The notes beneath the pieces are model-generated. The model was not told the origin of the DNA. It worked only from the letters and a program-made list of their open reading frames with translations, and searched no databases. From Stagnihabitans sp038231395 (GTDB lineage: Bacteria; Pseudomonadota; Alphaproteobacteria; Rhodobacterales; Rhodobacteraceae): a stretch of DNA of 64,000 bases. Positions 45,242 to 54,273 of the stretch are shown here, one piece after another (the first letter of the stretch is position 1; the number at the start of each line of letters is the position of its first letter). The position numbers and the translations under genes are program-made. The stretch is taken from NCBI GenBank assembly GCA_038231395.1, contig JBBRLL010000009.1, forward strand, positions 1 through 64,000. The letters are read 5' to 3'.

Positions 45242-45542
45242 ACCCGCGCCTTGCCTGCGGACAGCGATGAGTTCCGCCATTTTCAGGGCTACCTTACACC
45301 GGTTGGTCGGCGCGTTTTGGTTGCCCGCCATCCCAAGGGCACCCTACGGCTGGGTGACCGGAAGATCGAAAGATCAACGACGGATGTGCCACTCCGTAGC
45401 AATCCGCCACACCGGCACGGCCAGAACAATTCTAAGCGCGACCACTCTTGCTGTCGGCTTTCGTTCCGGGCATGTCGGTAAGGGAAAAGTGGTCGGCTGC
45501 CTTTGGCCCCATTGACAATGAAATGCCTATAGGAGCCTCAGC
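45242..45542. other. Intergenic region before the corrinoid protein gene
   Basis: About 300 bases without a recognisable gene. It should hold the promoter of the corrinoid operon; I see no clear cobalamin riboswitch consensus by eye. Confidence 0.4.
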
Positions 45543-46241
45543 ATGGCCGACGATGACGAAATCATCCTGTCTGATCTTTCCGATGATGAACTTGTCCTGC
45601 AAATGCATGACGACCTTTATGACGGCCTGCGCGAAGAGATTGAAGAGGGTGTCAACATCCTGATCGCGCGCGGTTGGGCACCCTATGATGCGCTGACCAA
45701 AGCCTTGGTGGCTGGCATGACGATCGTGGGCGCTGACTTCCGCGATGGCATTTTGTTCGTGCCGGAGGTTCTGCTGGCAGCCAACGCCATGAAGGGCGGC
45801 ATGGCAATCCTGAAACCTCTGCTGATTGCCACTGGTGCGCCGCGGATGGGCAAGATGGTGATCGGCACCGTGAAGGGTGACATTCATGACATCGGCAAGA
45901 ACCTTGTCGGCATGATGATGGAAGGCGCGGGTTTCGAAGTGCGCGACCTTGGCATCAACAATTCGGTTGAGAAGTATCTGGCGGCGCTGGATGAAGAAAA
46001 GCCGGATATTTTGGGCATGTCGGCCCTGTTGACCACCACAATGCCCTACATGAAAGTCGTGATCGACACGATGAAGGAAAAGGGCATGCGCGACGACTAC
46101 ATCATTCTCGTCGGTGGTGCGCCGCTGAACGAAGAATTCTCCAAAGCCATCGGTGCCGATGCCTATTGCCGGGATGCCGCCGTGGCCGTGGAAACGGCAA
46201 AATCCTGGATGGCACGCAAGCACAACCGCCCGAACGTCTGA
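45543..46241 (+). CDS. Methyltransferase cognate corrinoid protein (B12-binding)
   Basis: A 232-residue protein with the two-part corrinoid layout: a helical cap (residues about 10-95, with FVPEVLLAANAMKGGMAIL) and a Rossmann-like B12 domain whose lower-ligand motif is GTVKGDIHDIGKN (D-x-H-x-x-G, His about residue 119). The downstream GMSALLTTTMPYMK and VGGAPLNEEFSKAIGADAY are also canonical. It carries a methyl group on cobalt between methyltransferases. In some roseobacters such stand-alone B12 proteins form part of a split methionine synthase; a methylamine-type role is the alternative. No methyltransferase gene is adjacent. Confidence 0.9.
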   Translation: MADDDEIILSDLSDDELVLQMHDDLYDGLREEIEEGVNILIARGWAPYDALTKALVAGMTIVGADFRDGILFVPEVLLAANAMKGGMAILKPLLIATGAPRMGKMVIGTVKGDIHDIGKNLVGMMMEGAGFEVRDLGINNSVEKYLAALDEEKPDILGMSALLTTTMPYMKVVIDTMKEKGMRDDYIILVGGAPLNEEFSKAIGADAYCRDAAVAVETAKSWMARKHNRPNV

Positions 46242-46263
46242 CATTTGGGTCCATGCAAGACGT

Positions 46264-46289
46264 GCCCCGGGTTCACGCCCGGGGCTTTT
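46264..46289 (+). terminator. Terminator after the corrinoid protein gene
   Basis: A perfect 8-bp stem GCCCCGGG/CCCGGGGC with a 6-base loop and TTTT tail, 22 bases after the stop. It may attenuate rather than block the DUF1638 gene that follows 58 bases later. Confidence 0.85.
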
Positions 46290-46346
46290 GCTTTGCCGCT
46301 TGGCAAATGCCTTCTAGCCCCCCATGTTCGACACAGCGAGGATCCG

Positions 46347-47000
46347 ATGACCGCCGTGCCCAGCCTTGATGACACCAAACTGACCGAAACGGGGTTTCAG
46401 TCGCGCCATGCGGGCCGTATCCTGCTGATTGCTTGCGGGGCTTTGGCCCATGAAGTGCTGGCCGTGCAGCGCGCCAATGGCTGGACACATATGGACCTGC
46501 AATGCCTGCCCGCCAATCTGCACCTTTATCCTGAGAAAATTACCGCATCAGTGGCAAAGGCCGTGGCGGAATATCGGGATACTTACGCGACGATCTTCAT
46601 CCTCTACGCCGATTGCGGAACTGGTGGACTTTTGCAGGATAAGTGCAAGGAATTGGGCGTCGAGATGATCGAAGGCCCGCATTGTTATTCGTTTTATGAA
46701 GGCAATGCGGAGTTCGCAAAGCACCTCGATTCCGAGATTTCAGCTTTTTACCTCACCGATTTTCTGGTGCGGCAATTTGATGCGTTTGTCTGGAAGCCGA
46801 TGGGGCTGGACCGCTATCCCCAACTGCGCGACACCTATTTCGGCAATTACACCAAGCTGGTCTATCAGGCTCAGACCGACGATCCGGCCTTGGATGCAAA
46901 GGCGGAAGACTGTGCGCGGCGTTTGGGGCTGGCGTATGAGCGGCGCTTTACCGGTTACGGCGATCTGGCCACCTCGATGGCGCGGATGGCGCAACGATGA
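46347..47000 (+). CDS. DUF1638 family protein
   Basis: A 217-residue protein. Typical DUF1638 features are ILLIACGALAHEVLAV near the start, HLYPEKITASVAKAV, and FILYADCGTGGLLQDKCKELGVEMIEGPHCYSFYEG with several Cys and His that could bind a metal. Function is unknown, but the family often sits beside corrinoid methyltransferase genes, as here. The ATG at 46347 follows AGCGAGGAT; upstream in-frame codons overlap the terminator and are ignored. Its stop overlaps the next start by 4 bases. Confidence 0.82.
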   Translation: MTAVPSLDDTKLTETGFQSRHAGRILLIACGALAHEVLAVQRANGWTHMDLQCLPANLHLYPEKITASVAKAVAEYRDTYATIFILYADCGTGGLLQDKCKELGVEMIEGPHCYSFYEGNAEFAKHLDSEISAFYLTDFLVRQFDAFVWKPMGLDRYPQLRDTYFGNYTKLVYQAQTDDPALDAKAEDCARRLGLAYERRFTGYGDLATSMARMAQR

Positions 47001-47377
47001 CGCCGGAAGATTTCGCCAAAGACTTCGCAGCCGCTTTTGGACGGCAGGATGCGGCTGGAATAGCTGCAATGCTGGCCCGGGATGCTGACGTGTTGACCCT
47101 GACCGGCGCGATGGTGATCGGTGCTACGGCGGCTGAGGAGGCGTTTGCCGCAGAATTTGCCGGGATTTTCGCCGCTGCCCGGCTGGTGACTGGGAAACTG
47201 CGCCAGCGTGATCTGGTACCGGGGGTGGCGGTTCTGACGCAGCGCTTTGTCATTTCGGGCGCGCGTGACGAGGGCAGCTCGGAACTGCCGCGTTTCGGGG
47301 CTGTGCTGACCGCCGTCATCATCATGGAAGCCGATGGTTGGAGTGCGGTCAGCCTGACCTTCTCAGCCACCGCTTAA
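46997..47377 (+). CDS. NTF2-like (SnoaL/DUF4440-type) protein
   Basis: A 126-residue protein with a cone-shaped NTF2-like fold pattern: FAAAFGRQDAAGIAAMLARDADVLTLTGAMVIG, then FAGIFAAARLVTGKLRQRDLVPGVAVLTQRFVISGA. These small domains bind or convert varied ligands; no catalytic residues can be assigned. Coupled to DUF1638 by an ATGA overlap. Its 3' end overlaps the convergent recN by 15 bases. Confidence 0.75.
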   Translation: MTPEDFAKDFAAAFGRQDAAGIAAMLARDADVLTLTGAMVIGATAAEEAFAAEFAGIFAAARLVTGKLRQRDLVPGVAVLTQRFVISGARDEGSSELPRFGAVLTAVIIMEADGWSAVSLTFSATA

Positions 47378-49006
47378 CAACGCGCGGGCAGCGGCGCGGG
47401 CGGCTTCGGTGATTGTGTCGCCGGCCAGCATCCGGGCGATTTCCTCGGTGCGGGCCTGAGGGTTCAGTGGTGTGACGGTTGACAGGGTGACATCATCCAC
47501 CACCCGCTTTTCAACCCGCCAATGATGCGCGCCAAGGGCCGCAACCTGGGGGGAGTGCGTCACGACCAGAACCTGCGCGCCATTGGCCAGTTGCGCAAGA
47601 CGCCGGCCCACGGCATCGGCAGTAGCCCCCCCGACGCCACGATCAATCTCGTCAAAAATCAAAGTCAGGCCGGGGGTTTGGCCGGTCAGACACACTTTCA
47701 GCGCCAACAGAAACCGGCTCAGTTCACCGCCGGAAGCGATGCGGTTCAAAGGTCCGGCGGGCGCTCCGGGGTTGGTGGCGACGGTGAAGGTCACCTCATC
47801 TTGCCCCTCTGGCCCGGGTTGCGCGCCGGTCAGTTCGGTGCGAAATATCGCACGCTCCATCTTCAGGGGGGCAAGTTCGCCAGCCATTGCGCCATCCAGA
47901 CGCAACGCAGCACTTCGGCGTGCTTGGGTCATCGCCTCGGCCCGGCGGGTATAGTCAGCCTCGGCCAGCGCTGCGGCCTGTTTCAGCTTGATCAGCCCGC
48001 GCTCGCCACCATCCAGCGCCTCCAACCGAGAGCGGAGGGTTTCGGCATGCGGGCCAAGGTTGTCCGGCATCACGCCATGCTTTCGGGCAAGAGCGCGGAT
48101 GGCGAACAGCCGCTCCTCCAGCTTTTCCAAGGCGGTGTCGTCAAATTGCAGGGCGGACAAGCAGCTTTCCACGCCAGATTGGGCGTCTGACAGCTCTGCC
48201 ATCGCGCGTTCCAATGCGGCGAGTGCCGCGTCAAGCTGACCCTCTGCCTTATCGGCGGTGCCCGACAGCCAGCGCAACGCGTCCTGCATGGCGGGATCAG
48301 CGCCCTGGTCCAACACGGTCTGGGCGCGGGAAATGTCTTCGCGGATGCGGGCGGCGGCTTGCATGCGGCGGCGGTTGGTGTCCAGCGTCGCTTCCTCACC
48401 GGCCTGCGGATTCAGTTTGTTCAGCTCTGCCACGGCATGGCGCAGGAAGTCTTCTTCGGACCGGATGGCCGCCAAAGCCGCCTCCGCCTCTGCCAGATCG
48501 CGCAGGGTGTCGGCCCGGGCACGCCACGCCAGGCGAAGGGTAGCAAGATCAAGTCCGGCATAAGTATCCAGCAAAAGCCGGTGGCCACGCGGGTTCAAAA
48601 GGCCACGGTCGTCATGCTGGCCGTGAAGTTCGACCAGCGTATCGGACAGATCGCGCAACACTTCACCAGAAGCGCGGCGGTCGTTGACGTAGGCCGTCTT
48701 GCGCCCGTCAGCGGCATTGGTGCGGCGCAGGATCAGATCGTCTTCCACCTCAATCCCGGCAGCGTCCAGAACGGCGCGGGCGGCATGGCCGGGCGGCAGG
48801 TCGAACACCGCCGTCACCTCCCCCTGCGCGGCCCCGGTGCGGACCAGATCCGCCCTGCCCCGCCAGCCCAGCACAAAACCCAAAGCGTCCAGCAAGATCG
48901 ACTTGCCCGCCCCGGTTTCGCCGGTCAGCACGTTGAGGCCCGGCTGAAAGTTCAGTTCCAGCCGGTCAATGATCAGCACATCGCGGATATCAAGACTGCG
49001 CAGCAT
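47363..49006 (-). CDS. recN: DNA repair protein RecN
   Basis: A 547-residue SMC-like ATPase that gathers DNA ends for double-strand-break repair. Walker A is NVLTGETGAGKSILLDALGFVLG (about residues 29-51). A long coiled-coil middle (about residues 155-370) follows. ABC signature ASGGELSRFLLALK and Walker B LTLIFDEIDRGVGG are in the C-terminal part. Length is normal. It is the last gene of the leftward block after bamD, 24 bases downstream. Confidence 0.94.
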   Translation of the reverse strand: MLRSLDIRDVLIIDRLELNFQPGLNVLTGETGAGKSILLDALGFVLGWRGRADLVRTGAAQGEVTAVFDLPPGHAARAVLDAAGIEVEDDLILRRTNAADGRKTAYVNDRRASGEVLRDLSDTLVELHGQHDDRGLLNPRGHRLLLDTYAGLDLATLRLAWRARADTLRDLAEAEAALAAIRSEEDFLRHAVAELNKLNPQAGEEATLDTNRRRMQAAARIREDISRAQTVLDQGADPAMQDALRWLSGTADKAEGQLDAALAALERAMAELSDAQSGVESCLSALQFDDTALEKLEERLFAIRALARKHGVMPDNLGPHAETLRSRLEALDGGERGLIKLKQAAALAEADYTRRAEAMTQARRSAALRLDGAMAGELAPLKMERAIFRTELTGAQPGPEGQDEVTFTVATNPGAPAGPLNRIASGGELSRFLLALKVCLTGQTPGLTLIFDEIDRGVGGATADAVGRRLAQLANGAQVLVVTHSPQVAALGAHHWRVEKRVVDDVTLSTVTPLNPQARTEEIARMLAGDTITEAARAAARALLSGG

Positions 49007-49030
49007 GCTAGCCCGCCAAGCTGCGGGCCA

Positions 49031-49873
49031 TCACAACCACTCGCCCCTGATCATCTGGCGGTAGATCGTCGAAAGCCAGCCTGTACCTCTTGCTTCGGGC
49101 GCAAGGCCTTGCTTTTTCAACAGGTTGAAGGCGTCTTGGTAGAAGGGGCTGGACTGATAGTTAAAGCCCAGAATGGCACCCGCCGTCTGCGCTTCAGCGG
49201 GCAGACCAAGGGCGAGGTAGCATTCCACCAGCCGCTCCAACGCTTCGGCGGTCTGGGTCGTGGTCTGGTAATCCTGCACGACGGTCCGGAACCGGTTCAT
49301 CGCGGCTGCGTAGTGGCCCTGTTTCAGGTAATAGCGCCCGATTTCCATTTCCTTGCCGGCAAGGTGGTCAAAGGCGAGGTCGAATTTCAGCATCGCCGAC
49401 TTGGCATATTCGCTGTTCGGATACTGCTCAATCACCACACGCAGGGCCTGCAAAGCCTGGAAGGTCAGGCCCTGATCGCGACCAACCTCGTCGATCTGGT
49501 CATAGTAGGACAGCGCCAACAGATCGGCGGCATAGGCCGTGTCCTCGCCCGCCGGATAAAAGTCGAGGTAGCGTTGGGCGGCGACACGGGATTCTTCATA
49601 GTTCCGGGTCTTGTGAAGGGAAAACGCCTCCATGATCAGCGCGCGTTTGGCCCATGCGGTATAGGGGTACAAGCGCTCTACATCCTGAAAATACGGCAAA
49701 GCGTTCTTTGCACCGTTCCGGGTGGTCAACTCAAACTGGCCGCGCTTGTAGATGTCCTCTGCCGTAGAGTTTTGCAGCGGGTCTTCTTTGGGTTTGGACG
49801 CGCAAGCCGTCACTGCGACCATCATTAGCGCCATGCCGAAACCGCGCGCGGCACCTGACCTTCCGACTGCCAT
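49031..49873 (-). CDS. bamD: Outer membrane assembly lipoprotein BamD
   Basis: A 280-residue lipoprotein of the BAM complex, which inserts beta-barrel proteins into the outer membrane. The ATG at 49873 gives a type II signal peptide with lipobox VTAC (lipidated Cys about residue 24). TPR repeats follow (AEDIYKRGQFELTTRNGAKNALPYFQDVERLYPYT; YEESRVAAQRYLDFYPAGE; YNS-like YPNSEYAKSAMLKFDL). The frame is open upstream, but the lipobox fixes the start. It sits between lpxC and recN, the usual alphaproteobacterial order. Confidence 0.92.
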   Translation of the reverse strand: MAVGRSGAARGFGMALMMVAVTACASKPKEDPLQNSTAEDIYKRGQFELTTRNGAKNALPYFQDVERLYPYTAWAKRALIMEAFSLHKTRNYEESRVAAQRYLDFYPAGEDTAYAADLLALSYYDQIDEVGRDQGLTFQALQALRVVIEQYPNSEYAKSAMLKFDLAFDHLAGKEMEIGRYYLKQGHYAAAMNRFRTVVQDYQTTTQTAEALERLVECYLALGLPAEAQTAGAILGFNYQSSPFYQDAFNLLKKQGLAPEARGTGWLSTIYRQMIRGEWL

Positions 49874-49993
49874 CGTTTCGCCTATCCCCAACCCACCGCA
49901 GCGGGGCGTTACAACCGCCCAACCATCCTTGCCGGTTGTCCTAGCACAGAAAAATCCGGGGCGCAAAACGGCTTTCACCGGGGCAAGGGCCCC

Positions 49994-50914
49994 TCAGGCG
50001 TAAACCGGCAGATCACCGTAGTGCACACCTACGCCGGGCAGTTTGCCGCCGGACAGGTCATCGCAATCATCCATCACAAATGCACCGGGCGTGGAGAAAA
50101 GCTTGTGCAACAAACGGTTGGTCAGCGAGTGACCGGCCCGGTTGCCGCTGTAGCGCGCCAACAGCGGCGAACCTGCCAGCGACAGATCACCCAGGGCGTC
50201 CAGCATCTTGTGACGCACCGGTTCATCAGCATGGCGCAGACCACCGGGGGTCAGAACCTTGTCGCCATCGAACACAACCGCGTTTTCCAGCGTCCCACCA
50301 AGCGCAAGGCCACGGGCGCGCATCGCCACCACATCGGACTGGCGGCAGAACGTCCGGGAATCACACAACTCACGCACGAATGCGCCGTTGGACATGTTCA
50401 GCGAGCGGGTTTGCCTGCCGATGGCCACTTCGTCAAAGTCGATGCGAAAGCTGATTTCCAGCATCTCAGCCGGTTCAAGGCGGGCGGTGGCTATGCCGTC
50501 GCTGACCTCAACCACCTTAAGCACGCGGATCGCGCGGGCCGGCGCATTTTGCGGCAAGATACCCTTGGCCAGAATGGCCGCAACAAAGGGCGCTGCGGAG
50601 CCGTCAAGGATCGGCACTTCGGGTCCGTCAATCTCGATCAAAGCATTGTTGATCGCCAGACCCGCCAGCGCCGCCGTGATGTGTTCGATGGTGGACACCT
50701 GCGCGCCGTCGTCATTGGCAACCATGGTGCAGAGTTTTGACGGCACCACTGCATCCCAACGCGCCGGGATCAGCGTGTCACCACGACTAAGGTCAGTCCG
50801 TCGGAACCAGACGCCATAGTCGGCAGATGCCGGGCGCACAACCATGCGAACCGGTTTGCCGCTGTGCAAACCCAGTCCTTTGAACGTCACCGGTGATTTT
50901 ACCGTATTCTGCAC
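49994..50914 (-). CDS. lpxC: UDP-3-O-acyl-N-acetylglucosamine deacetylase
   Basis: A 306-residue zinc enzyme that commits UDP-GlcNAc to lipid A synthesis. Zn ligands are the His of STIEHITAALAG (about residue 78), and the His and Asp of HKMLDALGDLSLAG (about residues 236-240); the catalytic His is in RAGHSLTNRLLHKL. It has the N-terminal VTFKGLGLHSGKPV start. Its own promoter must lie in 50915-51067, since a terminator follows ftsZ. Confidence 0.95.
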   Translation of the reverse strand: MQNTVKSPVTFKGLGLHSGKPVRMVVRPASADYGVWFRRTDLSRGDTLIPARWDAVVPSKLCTMVANDDGAQVSTIEHITAALAGLAINNALIEIDGPEVPILDGSAAPFVAAILAKGILPQNAPARAIRVLKVVEVSDGIATARLEPAEMLEISFRIDFDEVAIGRQTRSLNMSNGAFVRELCDSRTFCRQSDVVAMRARGLALGGTLENAVVFDGDKVLTPGGLRHADEPVRHKMLDALGDLSLAGSPLLARYSGNRAGHSLTNRLLHKLFSTPGAFVMDDCDDLSGGKLPGVGVHYGDLPVYA

Positions 50915-51067
50915 GCCAACCTCTGAGGTTACTATGGATGGTAGAATTCCGATCGGAAACCTCCAGCCGTTGGTCAGTAGTTATGCCGCAGTTGCAGCAA
51001 TCTCAACTCACAGTTTGTAACCAAGTGTGACAGTCTTAATCAGTCGTTAACACATTGGTTTCCAATG

Positions 51068-51097
51068 AAAAAAGCCCAAGGTTCCCCCTGGGCTTTT
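51068..51097 (-). terminator. Terminator downstream of ftsZ
   Basis: On the minus strand a GCCCA-based stem with an interior GGGGGAACC loop is followed by a run of six T residues (51068-51073 on the plus strand as A). It lies 29 bases after the ftsZ stop and uncouples ftsZ from lpxC. Confidence 0.82.
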
Positions 51098-51125
51098 CAG
51101 CATGTTACGGCACAATACTAGCGCG

Positions 51126-52703
51126 TCAGTTGGCTTGGCGGCGCAGGAAGGCCGGAATTTCCATCCGCTCCTGATCGGCTGACAATTCCTGTTCCTCGTC
51201 ATAAGAGGTGACGGGGGGTTGCGCGCGACCGGGTTGCGCTGCCTCAGACTGCGCGCCAGACATCCGGTTGATCAGACTGCCGATGCCGAAACGGGGACGG
51301 TCGGCAGGTTTGGGCGCGGCTTTGGCTGCGGGTGCCGGAGCGCGGGCGGCGGTTTGTGCTGCGGCTGCAGGTTTGCTGACGGCCGCACGCAGACGCTCCA
51401 TCGCCTCGGGCGAAGGTGAACCCATCGGCCGCGGACGCGGGGCGATGAAGCTTGCGGCCTCATTGTCGCGGGCGACCGGTGCCTGGCGCACTTCGGGCAG
51501 CGGTGCAGGACGGTAGGCGGGTTCGGGCACCCCATCGACTTCCGGTTCGAAGACGTCCTGCGCCACATCTTCCAGAACCGGGTCCGCTTCAACACGGGTA
51601 CGGACCGGCATATGTGCTGCGGGTTGGGTCAGCGGCATCGGCGCTTCGCGACGCATCTCTGGTTGCGGCGCGGGCATCGGTTTCAACGGTTCGTGCATCG
51701 AGCGGCGGGCAATCGGCATGTCAGCCTTGTCGCGCTTGATGTCGATGCCGGTGGCGACGACTGAGACGCGCAACACACCCTCCATGTTGATGTCGAGGGT
51801 CGATCCGACGATGATATTCGCGTCGGGATCCACCTTTTCGCGGATGATGTTGGCCGCCTCGTCCAGTTCGAACAGGGTCAGGTCATATCCGCCGGTGATA
51901 TTGATCAGAACACCCTTGGCGCCGTTGAGGCTGATTTCGTCCAGAAGCGGGTTGGCAATGGCCTTTTCGGCGGCTTGCACGGCACGGTCGGCACCGGTCG
52001 CTTCGCCGGTGCCCATCATCGCCTTGCCCATCTCGTCCATCACCGAGCGCACATCGGCAAAGTCGAGGTTGATTAGGCCGGGCCGCACCATCAGATCGGT
52101 GACACCCTTGACGCCCTGATACAGCACGTCATCGGCCATGGCGAAAGCTTCGGTGAAGGTCGTGCGCTCGTTTGCCAGCCGGAACAGGTTCTGGTTGGGA
52201 ATGACGATCAGCGTATCGACGACCTTTTGCAGCGCCTCAATCCCCTCTTCGGCCTGACGCATCCGCTTGTTGCCTTCAAACTGGAAGGGCTTGGTCACCA
52301 CACCCACAGTCAGCACACCCAACTCCCGCGCGGCTTGCGCGATGATCGGCGCTGCACCCGTCCCGGTGCCACCCCCCATCCCGGCGGTGATGAAGCACAT
52401 ATGCGCGCCGGCGAGGTGATCGACGATCTGTTCGATCGAGTCCTCCGCCGCCGCAGCACCGACCGAAGGACGCGCCCCAGCCCCCAGACCTTCGGTCACC
52501 TTCAGACCGATCTGGATTTTGTTGCCAGCGCGGCTTTGTTGCAGCGCCTGCGCATCGGTATTCGCCACAACGAATTCGACGCCTTCCAGGTTCTTGTCGA
52601 TCATGTTGTTGACCGCATTGCCCCCGGCACCACCCACGCCAAATACCGTGATGCGCGGCTTTAATTCTTCGCGATCAGCATTGACCATCAGATTCAATGT
52701 CAT
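51126..52703 (-). CDS. ftsZ: Cell division GTPase FtsZ
   Basis: A 525-residue tubulin homologue that forms the Z ring. The GTPase core (about residues 15-330) has the tubulin signature GGGTGTGAAP, the NTD...Q loop and the catalytic T7 loop NLDFADVRSVM. The remaining 190 residues are a long Pro/Ala/Glu-rich linker ending in a conserved C-terminal peptide (ERMEIPAFLRRQAN) that binds FtsA, with IPAFLRRQ as key residues. The ATG at 52703 (MTLNLMVNAD) is chosen over an open upstream stretch. A 235-base gap to ftsA holds room for its own promoters. The long linker is typical of alphaproteobacteria. Confidence 0.95.
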   Translation of the reverse strand: MTLNLMVNADREELKPRITVFGVGGAGGNAVNNMIDKNLEGVEFVVANTDAQALQQSRAGNKIQIGLKVTEGLGAGARPSVGAAAAEDSIEQIVDHLAGAHMCFITAGMGGGTGTGAAPIIAQAARELGVLTVGVVTKPFQFEGNKRMRQAEEGIEALQKVVDTLIVIPNQNLFRLANERTTFTEAFAMADDVLYQGVKGVTDLMVRPGLINLDFADVRSVMDEMGKAMMGTGEATGADRAVQAAEKAIANPLLDEISLNGAKGVLINITGGYDLTLFELDEAANIIREKVDPDANIIVGSTLDINMEGVLRVSVVATGIDIKRDKADMPIARRSMHEPLKPMPAPQPEMRREAPMPLTQPAAHMPVRTRVEADPVLEDVAQDVFEPEVDGVPEPAYRPAPLPEVRQAPVARDNEAASFIAPRPRPMGSPSPEAMERLRAAVSKPAAAAQTAARAPAPAAKAAPKPADRPRFGIGSLINRMSGAQSEAAQPGRAQPPVTSYDEEQELSADQERMEIPAFLRRQAN

Positions 52704-52938
52704 TTTACGTCCCGCCGTTTCTTGTTTTGAAGCAGCAGCCCCGCGCTGCCCAGTAACGTTCTGTCCCACGCCCGGCCCCTGCCCCGTAGCCCCAAGCGTA
52801 GGGGCAGAACCCGACTTATCCACGATTCTAGCCACAGTGCACCTCAACGTCACGAGAAAAGATCAAGTTACCCACAAAATATGGGGAAAATCGGCGGGTT
52901 TGCCCCGGTATGTCGGCTTGAACGCTGGATATAGCGGT

Positions 52939-54273
52939 TCACCAGTTGTCTTTGAACCATTTGAGGGCCCTTTTGAGCGACCGCGCCGGATAGCGCTCTG
53001 CCGGAATGTCGAAATCCCACCACTCGTCCTGCGGATGGGCAGCAAACAGGCACAGGCCCACGGTGGAGGCAAAGCTGGGCCCGGTGGCGGCCTGCGGCAG
53101 GCCTTGCACGCGCAAAGGTCGCCCCATGCGGACGCGCTGACCAAGGATGCGCGAGGCCAGGCCGTCAAGCCCGGGAATTTGACTGGCACCGCCGGTCAGC
53201 ACGATCTGTTGGCTGGGCAGACTTTCAAAACCGGCGGCCAGAAGGCGCTCGGCGGCTTGTTCCAGAATTTCCTCGACCCTTGGCCGTATGATGCCGATCA
53301 GTTCGGTGCGGCTGACCTGACGGCGGTCCTTGTCCCAGTCGCCACTGTCGCCGCCAATCTCGATCATCTCACGGTCGTCCATCCCGGTCGCATGCACGCC
53401 GCCATGTTTGGTCTTGATGCGTTCGGCCACCGCCGTCGGCACATGCAGACATTGCGCGATGTCAGAGGTGACATGATCGCCGCCCAGACGCACGGCGTCT
53501 GAGAAAATCATGTGCTTTTTCATGAAAATAGAGATGCCGGTCGACCCGCCGCCCATGTCGATGCAGGCCGCCCCCAGCTCGCGTTCATCTTCCACCAACG
53601 AGGCGATGCCTGACGAATAGGCCGACGACGCAATCCCGGCGAGGTCAAGATCACAGCGCTTGATGCAATAGAGCAGATTTTGCACAACCGCCGCATCCAC
53701 CGTCAACAGGTGCATGTCGCAGGCCAGACGGTTGCCGATCTGCTCACGCGGGTCACCAAGGCCAGAGCGGTGGTCGAGGGCGAAGTTCACCGGCTGGGCG
53801 TGGATCACCTCGCGCCCCTCGCCAATATCGGGCACATCGCAGGCGGCCAGCACGCGGGCCACGTCGTTTTCCTTGACCACCGTATCTTGCAGGTCGATCT
53901 CACCCGCCAACCCATAGCTGCGCGGCTCACCCCCCGAAAAACAGGCGATCACGTGATCGACCCGCACCGAGGCCATCTTTTGCGCGGCCTGAACGGCGGT
54001 GCGGATGGCGCGCTCCGTCTCGTTCATCGCAGAGATTTCGCCGAACCGCACGCCGCGCGATTTGGTGGTGGCCGCACCAATCACCCGGAAGTTGGATTGC
54101 CCCGCCATCGACCCCACGCCGTCAGGTTCAACGCCCTCCTCCAACCCGTCAAACCGCAGGATCAGGCAGGCAATTTTAGAGGTCCCGACGTCCAGAATGG
54201 CGATCACCCCGCGCTGCAAGGCCGCTTTCCGCATGTTCCGCATCGCACGTTGGGATTGGTAAAGATCGGTCAT
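52939..54273 (-). CDS. ftsA: Cell division protein FtsA
   Basis: A 444-residue actin-like ATPase that tethers FtsZ to the membrane. Actin-fold motifs: AILDVGTSKIACLIL (phosphate 1, about residue 25), LGAACIDMGGGSTGISIF (phosphate 2, about residue 235) and IVLTGGASQIPGLDGLA (adenosine loop, about residue 375). The C-terminus ends in an amphipathic membrane-targeting helix (ARSLKRALKWFKDNW). It overlaps ftsQ by 4 bases. Confidence 0.95.
   Translation of the reverse strand: MTDLYQSQRAMRNMRKAALQRGVIAILDVGTSKIACLILRFDGLEEGVEPDGVGSMAGQSNFRVIGAATTKSRGVRFGEISAMNETERAIRTAVQAAQKMASVRVDHVIACFSGGEPRSYGLAGEIDLQDTVVKENDVARVLAACDVPDIGEGREVIHAQPVNFALDHRSGLGDPREQIGNRLACDMHLLTVDAAVVQNLLYCIKRCDLDLAGIASSAYSSGIASLVEDERELGAACIDMGGGSTGISIFMKKHMIFSDAVRLGGDHVTSDIAQCLHVPTAVAERIKTKHGGVHATGMDDREMIEIGGDSGDWDKDRRQVSRTELIGIIRPRVEEILEQAAERLLAAGFESLPSQQIVLTGGASQIPGLDGLASRILGQRVRMGRPLRVQGLPQAATGPSFASTVGLCLFAAHPQDEWWDFDIPAERYPARSLKRALKWFKDNW

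Noticed and set aside
45242..45542. Cobalamin riboswitch before the corrinoid protein gene
   Set aside because: I could not find the conserved B12-box sequence by eye; a covariance-model scan would decide.
48359..49828. 489-codon plus-strand open frame
   Set aside because: Antisense to recN and bamD, which both show clear motifs.
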